In this document: in pieces, positions 23,201 through 31,700 of the stretch
Position numbering within the stretch: the stretch's first letter is position 1
Layout: each line of letters opens with the position of its first letter
Assembly (NCBI RefSeq): GCF_018812025.1
Contig: NC_063046.1
Location: forward strand, 960,328-1,024,327
Length of the DNA: 64,000 nt
Direction: 5' to 3'
From: Megalobrama amblycephala
Taxonomy: Eukaryota; Chordata; Actinopteri; Cypriniformes; Xenocyprididae
The notes under the pieces: model-generated
Seen by the model: only the letters and a program-made list of their open reading frames with translations
Database searches by the model: none
What the model was told of the DNA's origin: nothing
Position numbers and translations under genes: made by a program

Positions 23201-26200
23201 CTGCCATCTCCTTCAACTCATTCTGAAGTCCTGGATCTCTAAACATGTTCCCATCTATACAATAAAATCTGGAGAAAAGCCTACTCATGCAAAAAAAAAA
23301 AAAAAAATAGATGAACTATTCCTTTAATGAGGTGTAGATCCATAAAAACATAATGAATTGTAGTTTTTGACTCACCAGTGACTTTGAGAACCATCTCTTG
23401 ACTGCCATATGTGCTTTCTCCACTCACATAACAGTGAAATAAACCTTCATCCTGAACCGTGAGTTTCTCCAGCCGTAGAGAGACGTCTCCATCCTTCAGT
23501 CCACCAGACTGACCTGAGCACCGAGTCAGTGAGGTTCGGTTCCTGTACGATTCTTCCTGGAGGTCCTGGATCTTCCCATGCTGATAGAAGAGAACAGGAT
23601 TAGCGAACTGGTCATGACGGTACCAGCGGATCTCCAGAGCTTCAGCGTTCTCAGGAGGAGTGATCCAGCAGGGCAGAGTGACTGTGAACCCGACATGAGC
23701 CACTGTCTGATCACGAGGAACCACAACAGTGAACGAGACTGTGAGACACAGAAAGACACACAGAATTAATTATATGCATTATATACTGTATTTATTTGCT
23801 ATATTTACTCAGTGAATCTGTAGCATATGTTTTTTTCTGAAAAAATAAAATAAAGACTTAAGCTGCGGTCACATTAGCAAATCGATATTTCAGGGAAATT
23901 TTGCATGCAAATAGTCCACAGCGATGTATGAAGCACAGCTCACACATAAGTCACTTTCAAACCAAGCAGCTTTCTGTTGGTCATCGTGGAGACTTCAAAT
24001 GCAACACTTGAATACGAGCGAAATCTGCTCGCGGATATTTTTCGCCCTAATGTGAAAGTCCTGATGTGTTTTACAATTTTACAGCACAATTTCTCAGAGC
24101 AATGGTAATATTCATTAACATCGGCCTTAAATATTATTGAACAACTGGTCATTGAGCACTACTTAAAATTGACAGTAAAATACAATTACACAAATTAACA
24201 ACTGGCATTCTAACTTTTACAGTGTATATCTTGTATGTTGAGTTATTTAAATGCTATTTATACATATGTTTTGTTTGTAGAAGGTTTTTTAAATGTCCTC
24301 ATAATGTTGGGAGAAAATGTTCTTAGAATAACATTCTTGGAACATCCTTTAAACATTTAGAATGACCACTAACTTCAAATGAATAAGGATTTGTGTGCTG
24401 GAACGTGGGAAAGTTTTGTAGCCTGTGTAACGTGTGTGCTCCAAGGAAGACGAAGGCAGAAGATACAAGTAACACAACAAAGTTTAATCTCAAAGACTGA
24501 CAGAACAGGCGACAGCAAACACATGTAACATTAACAATGAACTGAAGGCAGGAAGGAACTTAAATACACAATGAAACTGACGGACAGCTGTGATGGTGGT
24601 TAGTGTCCATGGTGATTGATGAGTGGCGGGAACTTAGAACAAAGAAGCACATGACAACCAAAAGAAACGGGACAAGACGGTGACTGTGACAGCCTGTCCC
24701 ATAGTTATTGTATCCAACTTTCTTTTCAATTTATGTAAAGGTTATGCAAGTGTTAGAATTAAACATTTTCAAAACAGTATTCATGAAATCACCACATATT
24801 GTCATTAGTATTTGATGAATGTTCTAATAATGTTGGCAAAAAATATTATTTGAAGATTATTTTCCAAATGTCCTTTAAATATTAAGGGTCATTAACATTC
24901 TGGCTTAAACACTGGTTTATGGTTGTGTGGGATTACAAATTTGTTCTATGTTATATCTAGGTTCCAATGTAATAGTATATGAACTGAAAACTTTATGTAT
25001 ATTGTGTCAAGGCAGGCAGACCAGGTGTCTGAGACACTAACCTTTTGTCTCATGCATTTCCTGACCATGTGGCATGACCAGCTCAAGATACAGCTGTGCT
25101 TTTGTCTCTATGATAATGTAAAGGTATAGGTGATACTGCCAGACTGATTGGATTACCACCTATGCATTTGAATGACACAGTTATGCTGATTAGATCATGG
25201 CTGGGAAATGTAGGCAATGATCTGATTCCTGTACTGCATTTGCATCCTTTGTTTAGATTGTCCACACCTCTACTCTATGTATCCCTCCCCCTTGAATGTA
25301 TATGAACTACCAAGTCACTGCCTTAGTCAGATTTTGGATGACCACAGCGACGCACAGCGTGTTTCTCAATAAAGAGTAACTTCTGCTTCAAGAGATCCCA
25401 AAGTCTCCTGGTCTATGCTTCTGAAATTTCCAACAGTTGGATGTTAGACAGCGCAGGGGTGTTTCATTAACAGCTCTCAGTGTGACCATTAATGATGAAT
25501 CTTATGTTAATAAGAAAAATCACTGAAAGAAAGAGGAACAAACATTTGAAGTCACCACTGTGATGATCAGTGTTCCTGTAGTTGGACTCTCAACCCTTGA
25601 TGGTTTTATTAGTTATTCTCTGGCTGTTTTAACAGTGTTCAGAAATCTGATTTCACAATCACATCACATGGTCAGTGTGCAGGAAGTTTTTAACTACAGT
25701 GTTATTTAGACTCTCACAGAAATCGATAATCAGCATATGAAACTGCAACTTCTATAATAAATATATAGTTCAATTATGAAACTGCAGAAAAAGCAGTTGT
25801 TTAAACCACTTTAATGCAGTCATTTGACTAACCTAAAAATCCCATTGTTTGCCTTTTCATTTTTTTTTTAAAACTGAGTCCTGGTGTCCACTACAGAGGA
25901 CATAGCATAACATATGAATAAAATATAATTTGTATTTTATTTTTTTTTTGTATGCTCTAAAATTAAGGCTAATTACATAAAAAACTACATTTTTCCTGGT
26001 AGTCAGCAGGATATCCTATAGAACATGTTCACATATATGAATTAGACCTACTAGATAAATATGAACATTTGTTGATATATCAGGAATGACGTGTTTGCCA
26101 TAAAACTGAATGAAGTCCAAACTTGTTCTTACCAGAAGTCTCTATGAAGAGATTCACCAGTAAAGCTATAAAAATCGACAACATTCCTGTGAAAATACAG

Positions 26201-26300
26201 AAAGACTCAAATAAAATAAACTCTGAAGGATTTATTTCCAGAAACACACGAGCGATATAATAAATCAGCGTGTCGTATTCAATGAGGAAACAAACTCACC
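10639..26300 (-). CDS. Gene B: butyrophilin-like Ig-V/Ig-C/TM/B30.2 receptor, complete
   Basis: Exons on the minus strand: untranslated exon 1 (donor after 26300), leader with ATG at 26184 (coding 26133-26184), Ig-V 23376-23738, Ig-C 14484-14777, TM 13644-13745, heptad exons 13527-13547 (21 bp), 13025-13066 (42 bp) and 11416-11457 (42 bp), and B30.2 10639-11273. Coding length is 1551 nt in one frame (516 aa plus stop) with every junction in phase 1. The product should sit in the plasma membrane with two Ig domains outside and a coiled linker plus B30.2 in the cytosol, as in butyrophilins. The Ig-V/Ig-C intron holds a complete Ty3 element. Compared with gene D, a 33-bp linker exon has lost its donor and a 39-bp one is absent. 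Confidence 0.82.
12005..12330. mobile_element. Short interspersed repeat with (GT)n, cyprinid type
   Basis: A GT run (12022-12042) precedes text with TATGAGGACACAAATGTG and later GTACAGTATAAAAACCATTA with GCCTATGGAGAGTCCTCAC. I recognise this from cyprinid genomes as a frequent short repeat. It sits in a gene B intron. The class is unknown to me. Confidence 0.5.
12745..13005. repeat. Intron block shared by genes B and D, with (GTTT)n
   Basis: The segment from CTCCTCCAACACCGTCTGTG to ACAGTGTATGTGTATAAATG matches 38283-38545 of gene D nearly base for base. It includes AACTCTGCAGGAAGA and a TTTATTTGTTTG microsatellite. In gene D the chromovirus at 38554 interrupts its continuation. Confidence 0.6.
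13025..13066 (-). CDS. Gene B 42-bp linker exon (heptad type)
   Basis: Phase 1-1 exon encoding [14 protein letters not shown], two heptads of charged, helix-favouring residues. The donor is GTAGGT. The acceptor (CAATTAAG) is weak but identical in gene D (43782-43823). Short exons in multiples of 21 bp between TM and B30.2 are a family trait of butyrophilins. Confidence 0.65.
13366..13381 (-). pseudogene. Gene B remnant of the 33-bp linker exon, donor deleted
   Basis: In gene D the exon 44117-44149 runs from an ATTTTAG acceptor to a GTATCT donor. In gene B the acceptor and first 16 nt remain, but the rest of the exon and the donor are missing (about 24 nt replaced by TT). The exon cannot be spliced normally. 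Skipping it keeps the frame because its length was a multiple of three. Confidence 0.6.
13527..13547 (-). CDS. Gene B 21-bp heptad exon
   Basis: Phase 1-1 exon encoding GKKTAKK between acceptor TTTCTTTCAG and donor GTAATT. It is identical to 44295-44315 in gene D and homologous to 3894-3914 (A) and 33754-33774 (C). Confidence 0.7.
13644..13745 (-). CDS. Gene B transmembrane exon
   Basis: 102 bp, phase 1-1: stalk DSSDPWK, a hydrophobic helix containing LGLVGLILY, then the basic YRHK-type stop-transfer. It is nearly identical to the gene A exon, with a valine in place of one isoleucine of the helix. Confidence 0.82.
14484..14777 (-). CDS. Gene B Ig-C-like domain exon
   Basis: 294 bp, phase 1-1. 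Marks are [18 protein letters not shown] and [10 protein letters not shown] (the two cysteines). An extra cysteine (VSCSRG) is present where A has GSRSRG. Acceptor CTCTTCCAG and donor GTCAGA match the paralogues. Confidence 0.85.
15194..15593 (+). repeat. 5' LTR of the Ty3/Gypsy element
   Basis: 400 bp, TG...CA ends. It matches 22176-22575 apart from one T/G change in the T-run near position 15466. Confidence 0.88.
15714..18535 (+). pseudogene. Ty3/Gypsy gag-protease and start of RT (frame 1 of 3)
   Basis: The first ATG is at 15714 (MDLEALAES); a GTG 21 nt upstream also opens the frame. Order: an N-terminal acidic region, a retrotransposon gag domain, a CCHC zinc knuckle at 17064-17105 ([14 protein letters not shown]), then an aspartic protease with DTGS at 17412-17423. 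The frame enters the RT fingers ([19 protein letters not shown]) and is thrown out at about 18532 by one extra C in a CCC run. The conserved RT sequence continues in the next frame, so this is a point lesion rather than a domain boundary. Confidence 0.78.
18536..20290 (+). pseudogene. Ty3/Gypsy RT, RNase H and integrase zinc finger (frame 2 of 3)
   Basis: The frame has RT motifs [22 protein letters not shown] and YLDD (18871-18882), RNase H with [13 protein letters not shown] and YTDNNPL, and the integrase HHCC region ([15 protein letters not shown]). An unusual Lys/Gly/Ser-rich insert lies between the RT connection and RNase H (about 19205-19300). Near 20290 one base is missing and the integrase core continues in the original frame. 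Both shifts look like single-base lesions. Confidence 0.78.
20291..21581 (+). pseudogene. Ty3/Gypsy integrase core and C-terminus (frame 3 of 3)
   Basis: The integrase catalytic core shows VSVDFLH (first Asp), [10 protein letters not shown] (second Asp) and [10 protein letters not shown] (Glu). The C-terminal region is acidic. A TGA stops the frame at 21579-21581, but the same frame runs on to about 21730 with YPLRQRHPP and TYDTLGKPS, a tail commonly found at the end of such polyproteins. The TGA is therefore probably a third lesion. Confidence 0.75.
22176..22575 (+). repeat. 3' LTR of the Ty3/Gypsy element
   Basis: 400 bp, TGTGGGGC...GCAACA, directly preceded by the purine tract TTTTGGAGGGGAGAG. 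Confidence 0.88.
22640..23270 (+). mobile_element. Gene B intron with RTE-like LINE remnant
   Basis: The DNA from 22680 on matches 47565-47880 of gene D (shared intron). From 23085 to 23260 it encodes, on the plus strand, [20 protein letters not shown] and [12 protein letters not shown]. This is the N-terminal RT region of RTE/endonuclease-reverse transcriptase LINEs. The same remnant is longer in gene D (53103-54450), so the insertion predates the duplication. Confidence 0.55.
23376..23738 (-). CDS. Gene B Ig-V domain exon
   Basis: 363 bp, phase 1-1. [22 protein letters not shown] and [13 protein letters not shown] give both canonical cysteines, the core tryptophan and the D-x-G motif. There is an additional cysteine (LTRCSGQS) where gene D has WSDQS, and an NRT sequon. 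Acceptor TGTCTCACAG; donor GTGAGT. Confidence 0.86.
24426..24691 (-). mobile_element. Solo LTR with 5-bp target duplication
   Basis: A 266-bp block starts TGTAACGTG, ends GTGACTGTGACA and is flanked by GCCTG at 24421-24425 and 24692-24696. Its ends and internal GAAGGCAGAAGATAC text resemble the chromovirus LTRs of this window read in the same direction, which suggests minus orientation. No internal region remains. Confidence 0.75.
25005..25435 (+). mobile_element. Probable solo LTR (retrovirus-like)
   Basis: The block begins TGTCAAGG and ends TTTCCAACA. It has a TATA-like GTATATGAAC near 25300 and a polyadenylation signal in CAATAAAGAG near 25366, followed by a C/T-rich U5-like end. Flanks ATTG and GTTG give only an imperfect target duplication. 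No internal genes remain. Confidence 0.5.
26133..26186 (-). CDS. Gene B leader (signal peptide) exon
   Basis: ATG at 26184 after acceptor TATTTTCACAG. The hydrophobic leader begins [17 protein letters not shown] and ends in phase 1 before GTAAGA. Exon 1 (ending at 26300) is untranslated, as in the paralogues. Confidence 0.85.
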
Positions 26301-26472
26301 GACAGAAGACTCGTCTGTAAATCACAGTAATCTGGTTTGTTTAGATGAATATGAGCTCATACACGCGTTCAACACAATAAAAGAGTCAAATATAAACGAT
26401 AAAACAGGCTAGATGAAAATCAGAAACTATCAAAAGTGTACCTGACTTTCCTCCCATTTTTCCTGCTCTTTA

Positions 26473-26483
26473 CTTCCACTTTC
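26473..26483 (-). promoter_or_regulatory. IRF/ETS-like motif upstream of gene B
   Basis: The minus strand reads GAAAGTGGAAG, a one-base variant of the ISRE core in gene A, which also creates a GGAA (ETS) core. Position relative to exon 1 is the same as in the other copies. Confidence 0.45.
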
Positions 26484-26589
26484 TAAACATAACGTTATCC
26501 CAATAAAACAGACGTCAATCAGCATATAATGAACAACTCTTCATATTCAGTGTATAATTCCTATTATTTGAATATAGCAAATGGAAAAT

Positions 26590-26710
26590 CCACACAGATC
26601 TCCGACACTGAAGTGAAGGCTGAGGATTTTTCCCGCTGGGATCGACTGGAGGAACAATACTATCAAGAGGGCAAAGGCTGCAGTTTGCGATATTATCAGT
26701 ATGAACCGAT
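26590..26710. promoter_or_regulatory. Conserved upstream block, gene B copy
   Basis: Text from CACACAGATCTCCGACACTG through GGGATCGACTGGAGG to GCGATATTAT matches 63245-63375 upstream of gene D and, less well, 7355-7475 upstream of gene A. The plus-strand ORF 26529-26765 across it has no known domain and is not called. Confidence 0.4.
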
Positions 26711-26754
26711 GATAAAGACAACAGAGAAGGTTCTTTTGAACTTTCTATTTATCA

Positions 26755-27085
26755 AAGAATCCTGAAAAAAATGTACACAACTGTTTTCAACACTGATAAT
26801 AATCATAAATGTTTCTTGAGCATCAAATCATCATATCAGAATGATTTCTGAAGGATCATGTGACACTGAAGACTGGAGTAATGATGCTGAAAATTCAGCT
26901 TTGATCACAGGAATAAATTACACTTTACTATATATTCACATAGAAAACAGCTGATTTACACTGGAATAATATTTCACTGTTTTACTGTATTTTTGATCAA
27001 ATAAATGAAGCTTTGGAGAGCAGAAGAGACGTCTTTTAAAAACATTAAAAAATCTTACCATCTAAAAACTTTTGACCGGAGCATG
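26755..27085. mobile_element. Interspersed repeat (AAAACTTTTGACCGG terminus)
   Basis: The text GATCATGTGACACTGAAGAC, then TGATGCTGAAAATTCAGC and ATTTTTGATCAAATAAATG is a repeat I know as abundant in cyprinids. Another copy is at 63660-63995 and a terminal piece at 61380-61440. It is a DNA-transposon derivative of uncertain class. Confidence 0.6.
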
Positions 27086-27936
27086 TAAGTTATGTAAGTT
27101 CTGCCTTATGGCAATAGTGAAGCTTAAAAAATGAGGAAAATGAAGCAGAAGAAGAGCAGTACTAGTGACGACATCAGTGATGTTATGTTGATATTCACTA
27201 ACTCTGATCGTGTCACATTGTGAGAACTTCTAAATTATTTCCACACTTAAGAGGTTCACAGCAGTGAACACAAAGCATTTATAAAGAAAAACCTTTGAAA
27301 ATATTTTGATTAATTATTTATTGTCTTGTCAAAAACATCAATCAAAATGTACTTCAATATCATTTACAGTAAAATTACAAAGTCTCTAAAGTGTCCATCT
27401 GTTGATAATATCTTACATCATCAGATGTAATTTCACATTTGTTTTGTTTTTCGCTGTCTCTCACCATTTTACGGCCCTAATAAACTATCAAATCTTGAGA
27501 AACAGAATGTCGGTCAATAGTAATCTGAACTGTTAGGAGAAAACAAAGCAACAATTATTCCTCAAACTTCAAGAGAGATTAAATTTACATATATGCATAT
27601 GAAATATATGTAAATAAGATGGTCATACCTGCATGTTTCCTCAGTTCTTCTATGTTCTTCTCAACTGAAATGAAAAACAAGCAATTTGATGTTTTGAAGA
27701 AAACTACAGTTTGTATTCGAGGACATCTACAGTTATCAATAACTAAGAGTCTAAATTAACTAATATGGAAAGTGAATTAATTGTTATTACAGTTGGACCG
27801 TCAAAGCAACAAAATGACATTGCTCTGTAAATTAAGTTTATTTTTTATTAACGCATATGTAGAGAGTTCCTGAACTGTTTCATTATTCTGTTAATTCTAT
27901 TTCCCACCAAACCATGTTCATGTTTTCTGCTACAAC

Positions 27937-28734
27937 TGTTACAACAGAGACACGGAGGCAGAGGTATAAACAATCCAGGTGAGTTTTATTTACAATAAGC
28001 AGAGCACAGGGTTATGGTAAGCAGGTAAAGAGTTCTTGAGAGATGAAGGGAATATAATACTGTCCTGATTCTTGTCTTGCAGATGCAGGTGAAGAGATGA
28101 GATGGTTGAAGCTGGCGGAGACACTCACACACACAGGCAGGTAAGCACACAAGGAGAACGGGAAACGAAGGAGATGGAGGAGACGACTGGAGCAGGTAAG
28201 TATGGCGTTTGGAGTCCTTAAGGTAAGCATACATGTGTAGTAGTGCAAACAAGACCGGACAGTGAGTGTGTGTGAGTGTGGCGACCAGGGCGGGCGAGAG
28301 CCGTGAGGGAACGGCGCGAGGCCGGTGGCGCGAGTGTTAATGAGCTTCACCTGGGAGGCGCACCGGCCTTGAGTCCCTCACGGAGGAGCTCCGGGAGCAT
28401 AAAAGGAGGAGCGACTACAGTGAAGGACGAGAGAAGTCCAGGCCTGGTCCTCTCTCCTCCTTCACTGTAGTCGCTCCTCCTTTTATGCTCCCGGAGCTCC
28501 TCCGTGAGGGACTCAAGGCCGGTGCGCCTCCCAGGTGAAGCTCATTAACACTCGCGCCACCGGCCTCGCGCCGTTCCCTCACGGCTCTCGCCCGCCCTGG
28601 TCGCCACAGTGAGTGTGGTGGCTTTGTACTGGTGCTGATTGCGGTGCTGATGAGTTACAGGTGGCGGTGATCAGTATGCTGGTGATTGAGTGCGTGGGTA
28701 AGGGAGTGAGGTGGAACCTGACGTGTCTGTGACA
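27937..28734 (-). repeat. Chromovirus copy 1, downstream (3') LTR with insertion
   Basis: TG...CA bounded. It is interrupted at 28281-28608 by a palindromic element. The remainder aligns to 33031-33500. Confidence 0.85.
28281..28608. mobile_element. Near-perfect palindromic (foldback) insertion in the LTR
   Basis: The segment reads GCGACCAGGGCGGGCGAGAG... inward from both ends, with arms of about 150 bp meeting at CCAGGCCTGG (28438-28447) without a spacer. Only the central 30 bp show mismatches. The 9-bp repeat GTGAGTGTG at 28272-28280 and 28609-28617 fits a target duplication, since the intact LTR at 33031-33500 has this word once. Nine-base duplications and long inverted arms are typical of Mutator-like foldback elements. 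Each arm carries a TATA-like GCATAAAAGG pointing to the centre. Confidence 0.75.
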
Positions 28735-31700
28735 GTACCCCCCCTCCCACGGCCCGCTCCTGAGGGCCGCGGACCCCGACGTCGTGGTGGTCTTCCTCTA
28801 GGGCGTGGGGCAGGTCTGTCTGGGTGATTGGCGTGGAAGGTCTGTAACAGGATAGGATCAAGGATATCATTCTTGGGAACCCATGAGCGTTCCTCGGGGC
28901 CATAGCCTTCCCAGTCGACGAGGTATTCTAGCTGACCACCACGGCGCCGGGAATCCAGGATTTCATGAACCACGTAAGCTGTGCCGTCCTCCAGGATGAG
29001 TGGAAGGTGGGGCTCGGCGGCTGCCACGTCAGGTTCTGTGGAGGGAACAACAGAAGGGTGGTGAGGCTTAAGCAGTGATACGTGGAATGTAGGATGGATT
29101 CTACTGTACTGTGCTGGGAGTTGGAGACGGTAGGTGACGGGGTTGATCTGCCGGATGATGGTGAACGGGCCAATGAAGCGGGGACTCAGCTTCTTGCAGG
29201 GCAGACGCATCCTGATGTCCCTGGTGGACAGCCAGACCTTCTGCCCCGGTTGGTAGATAGGAGCTTCGGAGCGCCGAAGGTCGGCTGTCGTCTTGCGTCT
29301 GCGCAGGGCTCTCTGCAGTTGGTGATGAGCTGAGTCCCAAACCCTCTCGCTCTCCCGGAACCAGTAGTCGACTGCGGGGACGTTGGAAGGTTCCCCATCC
29401 CAGGGGAACAGCGGGGGTTGGTAGCCGAGTACGCACTGGAAGGGTGTCAGTCCAGTTGTGGCTTGGCGGAGGGAGTTCTGTGCGTACTCGGCCCAACCCA
29501 GGTACTGGTTCCAGGAGTTCTGGTGGCCGTGACAGAAGGTACGCAGGAAGCGGCCAATCTCCTGGATCTTGCGTTCCGTCTGCCCGTTCGACTGAGGATG
29601 GTATCCCGATGACAGGCTGACGGTCACACCCAGGAGGGAGAAGAAGGCTTTCCAGACGTGGGAGACGAACTGTGGTCCTCTGTCGGAGACTATATCTTCA
29701 GGTATTCCATAATGACGAAAAACATGATTAAACATCAACTCAGCAGTGGCCATGGCGGTAGGTAGACCCTCCAGGGGTATCAGGCGGCAGGACTTTGAGA
29801 AGCGGTCTACCACCACCAGGATGCACGTGTGACCGTCAGACTCAGGGAGATCTGTGACGAAGTCCACTCCCAGGTGTGACCAGGGTCTCTCAGGAACGGG
29901 CAGAGGTAGGAGCTTGCCGCTGGGAAGATGGCGAGGGCTCTTGGAGATGGCGCACTCCCTGCAGTCCTGCACGTACCTTCTGACATCGTTGGCCATGTTG
30001 GGCCACCAGAAGCGTTGTTTGAGCAACGAGAGGGTCTCATTGGCCCCCGGGTGGCCAGTGCCAAGTGAAGAGTGGGTATTGTGCAGGAGTGGAGTGCGAC
30101 GTGCCCGAGTGACGTATTGCAAGCCTTGGGGGCAACCCGGCGGAGTGCGTGTGGAGGCATTGGAGGAGGGAATGGTTTCTTCGGACCACTGGATGGGGTT
30201 CACGAAGATGGACTCCGGCAGGATAGTTTCTGGATCTTCAGGCTTTTCCTCAGGGGAATGGAGGCGAGAAAGGGCGTCAGCTTTAGTGTTCTTTGAACCA
30301 GGACGGTAAGAGATGGAGAAATTGAACCTTGAGAAAAACATGGCCCAGCGAGCTTGGCGAGGGTTGAGTCTCTTGGCAGCCTTCAGATATTCAAGGTTCT
30401 TATGATCAGTGAGAACTTGGAATGGGTGAGCAGCCCCCTCCAACCAATGCCTCCACTCCTCAAGGGCAAGCTTGACGGCCAGGAGTTCGCAGTCACCGAT
30501 GTCGTAATTGACCTCCGCCGGGTTGAGCTTGCGGGAGAAGAAGGCGCATGGATGGAGTCTACTTGGTGTCCCCTGCTGCTGCGATAGGACCGCTCCCACT
30601 CCGGTGGTGGAGGCGTCCACCTCCACGATGAATGGTAGATCCGGGTTCGGGTGGACGAGGAGGGGAGCGGTGGTGAAGGCTCTTTTGAGGGTCTCGAAGG
30701 CGTTGGTGGCTTGTAGGGACCAGGACAGAGACTTGGGCTGATTACGGAGTAGGTTGGTGAGTGGACTGACGATAGTACTGTAGTTCTTGATAAAACGGCG
30801 GTAGAAGTTGGAGAAACCTAGGAAGCGTTGGAGTTCTTTGATTGTGGATGGAGTGGGCCAGGACTGGATGGCGGAGACCTTCCCCTCGTCCATCCGGATG
30901 CCACTGTGATCTATCATGTACCCCAGGAATTGGACGGAGGGCTGGTGAAAGGAGCACTTTTCAGCTTTGAGGAAGAGTTGGAATTGCCGTAAGCGTTGGA
31001 GGACCTCCGCAACGTGGTGGCGATGTTCGGCCAAGCTCCGGGAGTAGATGAGGATGTCGTCAATATACACCAAAACGAACTTGTGGAGAAACTCCCGGAG
31101 CACCTCGTGTATAAAATCCTGGAATACGGAGGGGGCATTGACCAGGCCATACGGCATGACGAGATACTCGTAGTGTCCGGTGGGCGTGACAAAGGCGGTC
31201 TTCCACTCGTCCCCCTCGCGTATCCGGATGAGGTTGTACGCGCTGCGGAGGTCCAGCTTGGTGAACACAGTGGCACCACGGAGATGTTCCAGGGCTGCTG
31301 GGACGAGGGGAAGCGGGTAGCGGAATTTAACTGTGATCTTGTTGAGGGCACGGTAATCAATGCAGGGCCTCAAGCCTCCGTCCTTCTTCGCCACAAAAAA
31401 GAAGCTTGAAGCAGCAGGGGAAGTAGACGGGCGGATGTAACCTTGGTTGAGGGCCTCTTTGATGTATTCCTCCATGGCCTTCTCCTCCGGTATTGACAGG
31501 GGGTAAATGCGTCCCCTGGGCACTGGCTCACCCGGTAGCAGATCGATGGCACAGTCCCATGGCCGATGTGGAGGAAGCTTGGAGGCGCGTTGCGGGCAGA
31601 AGACGTCACTGAAGGGGGCGTAGTCCGGGGGAACATCCACGGAACGTTGCTCGACAGGGCTTTCGATGGAGGTGGCATTCATGGAGAGAGATTTGAAGAG

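Noticed and set aside
26529..26765. Plus-strand 78-aa frame upstream of gene B
   Set aside because: The copy upstream of gene D has frame breaks and there is no known domain, so it is not treated as a gene.
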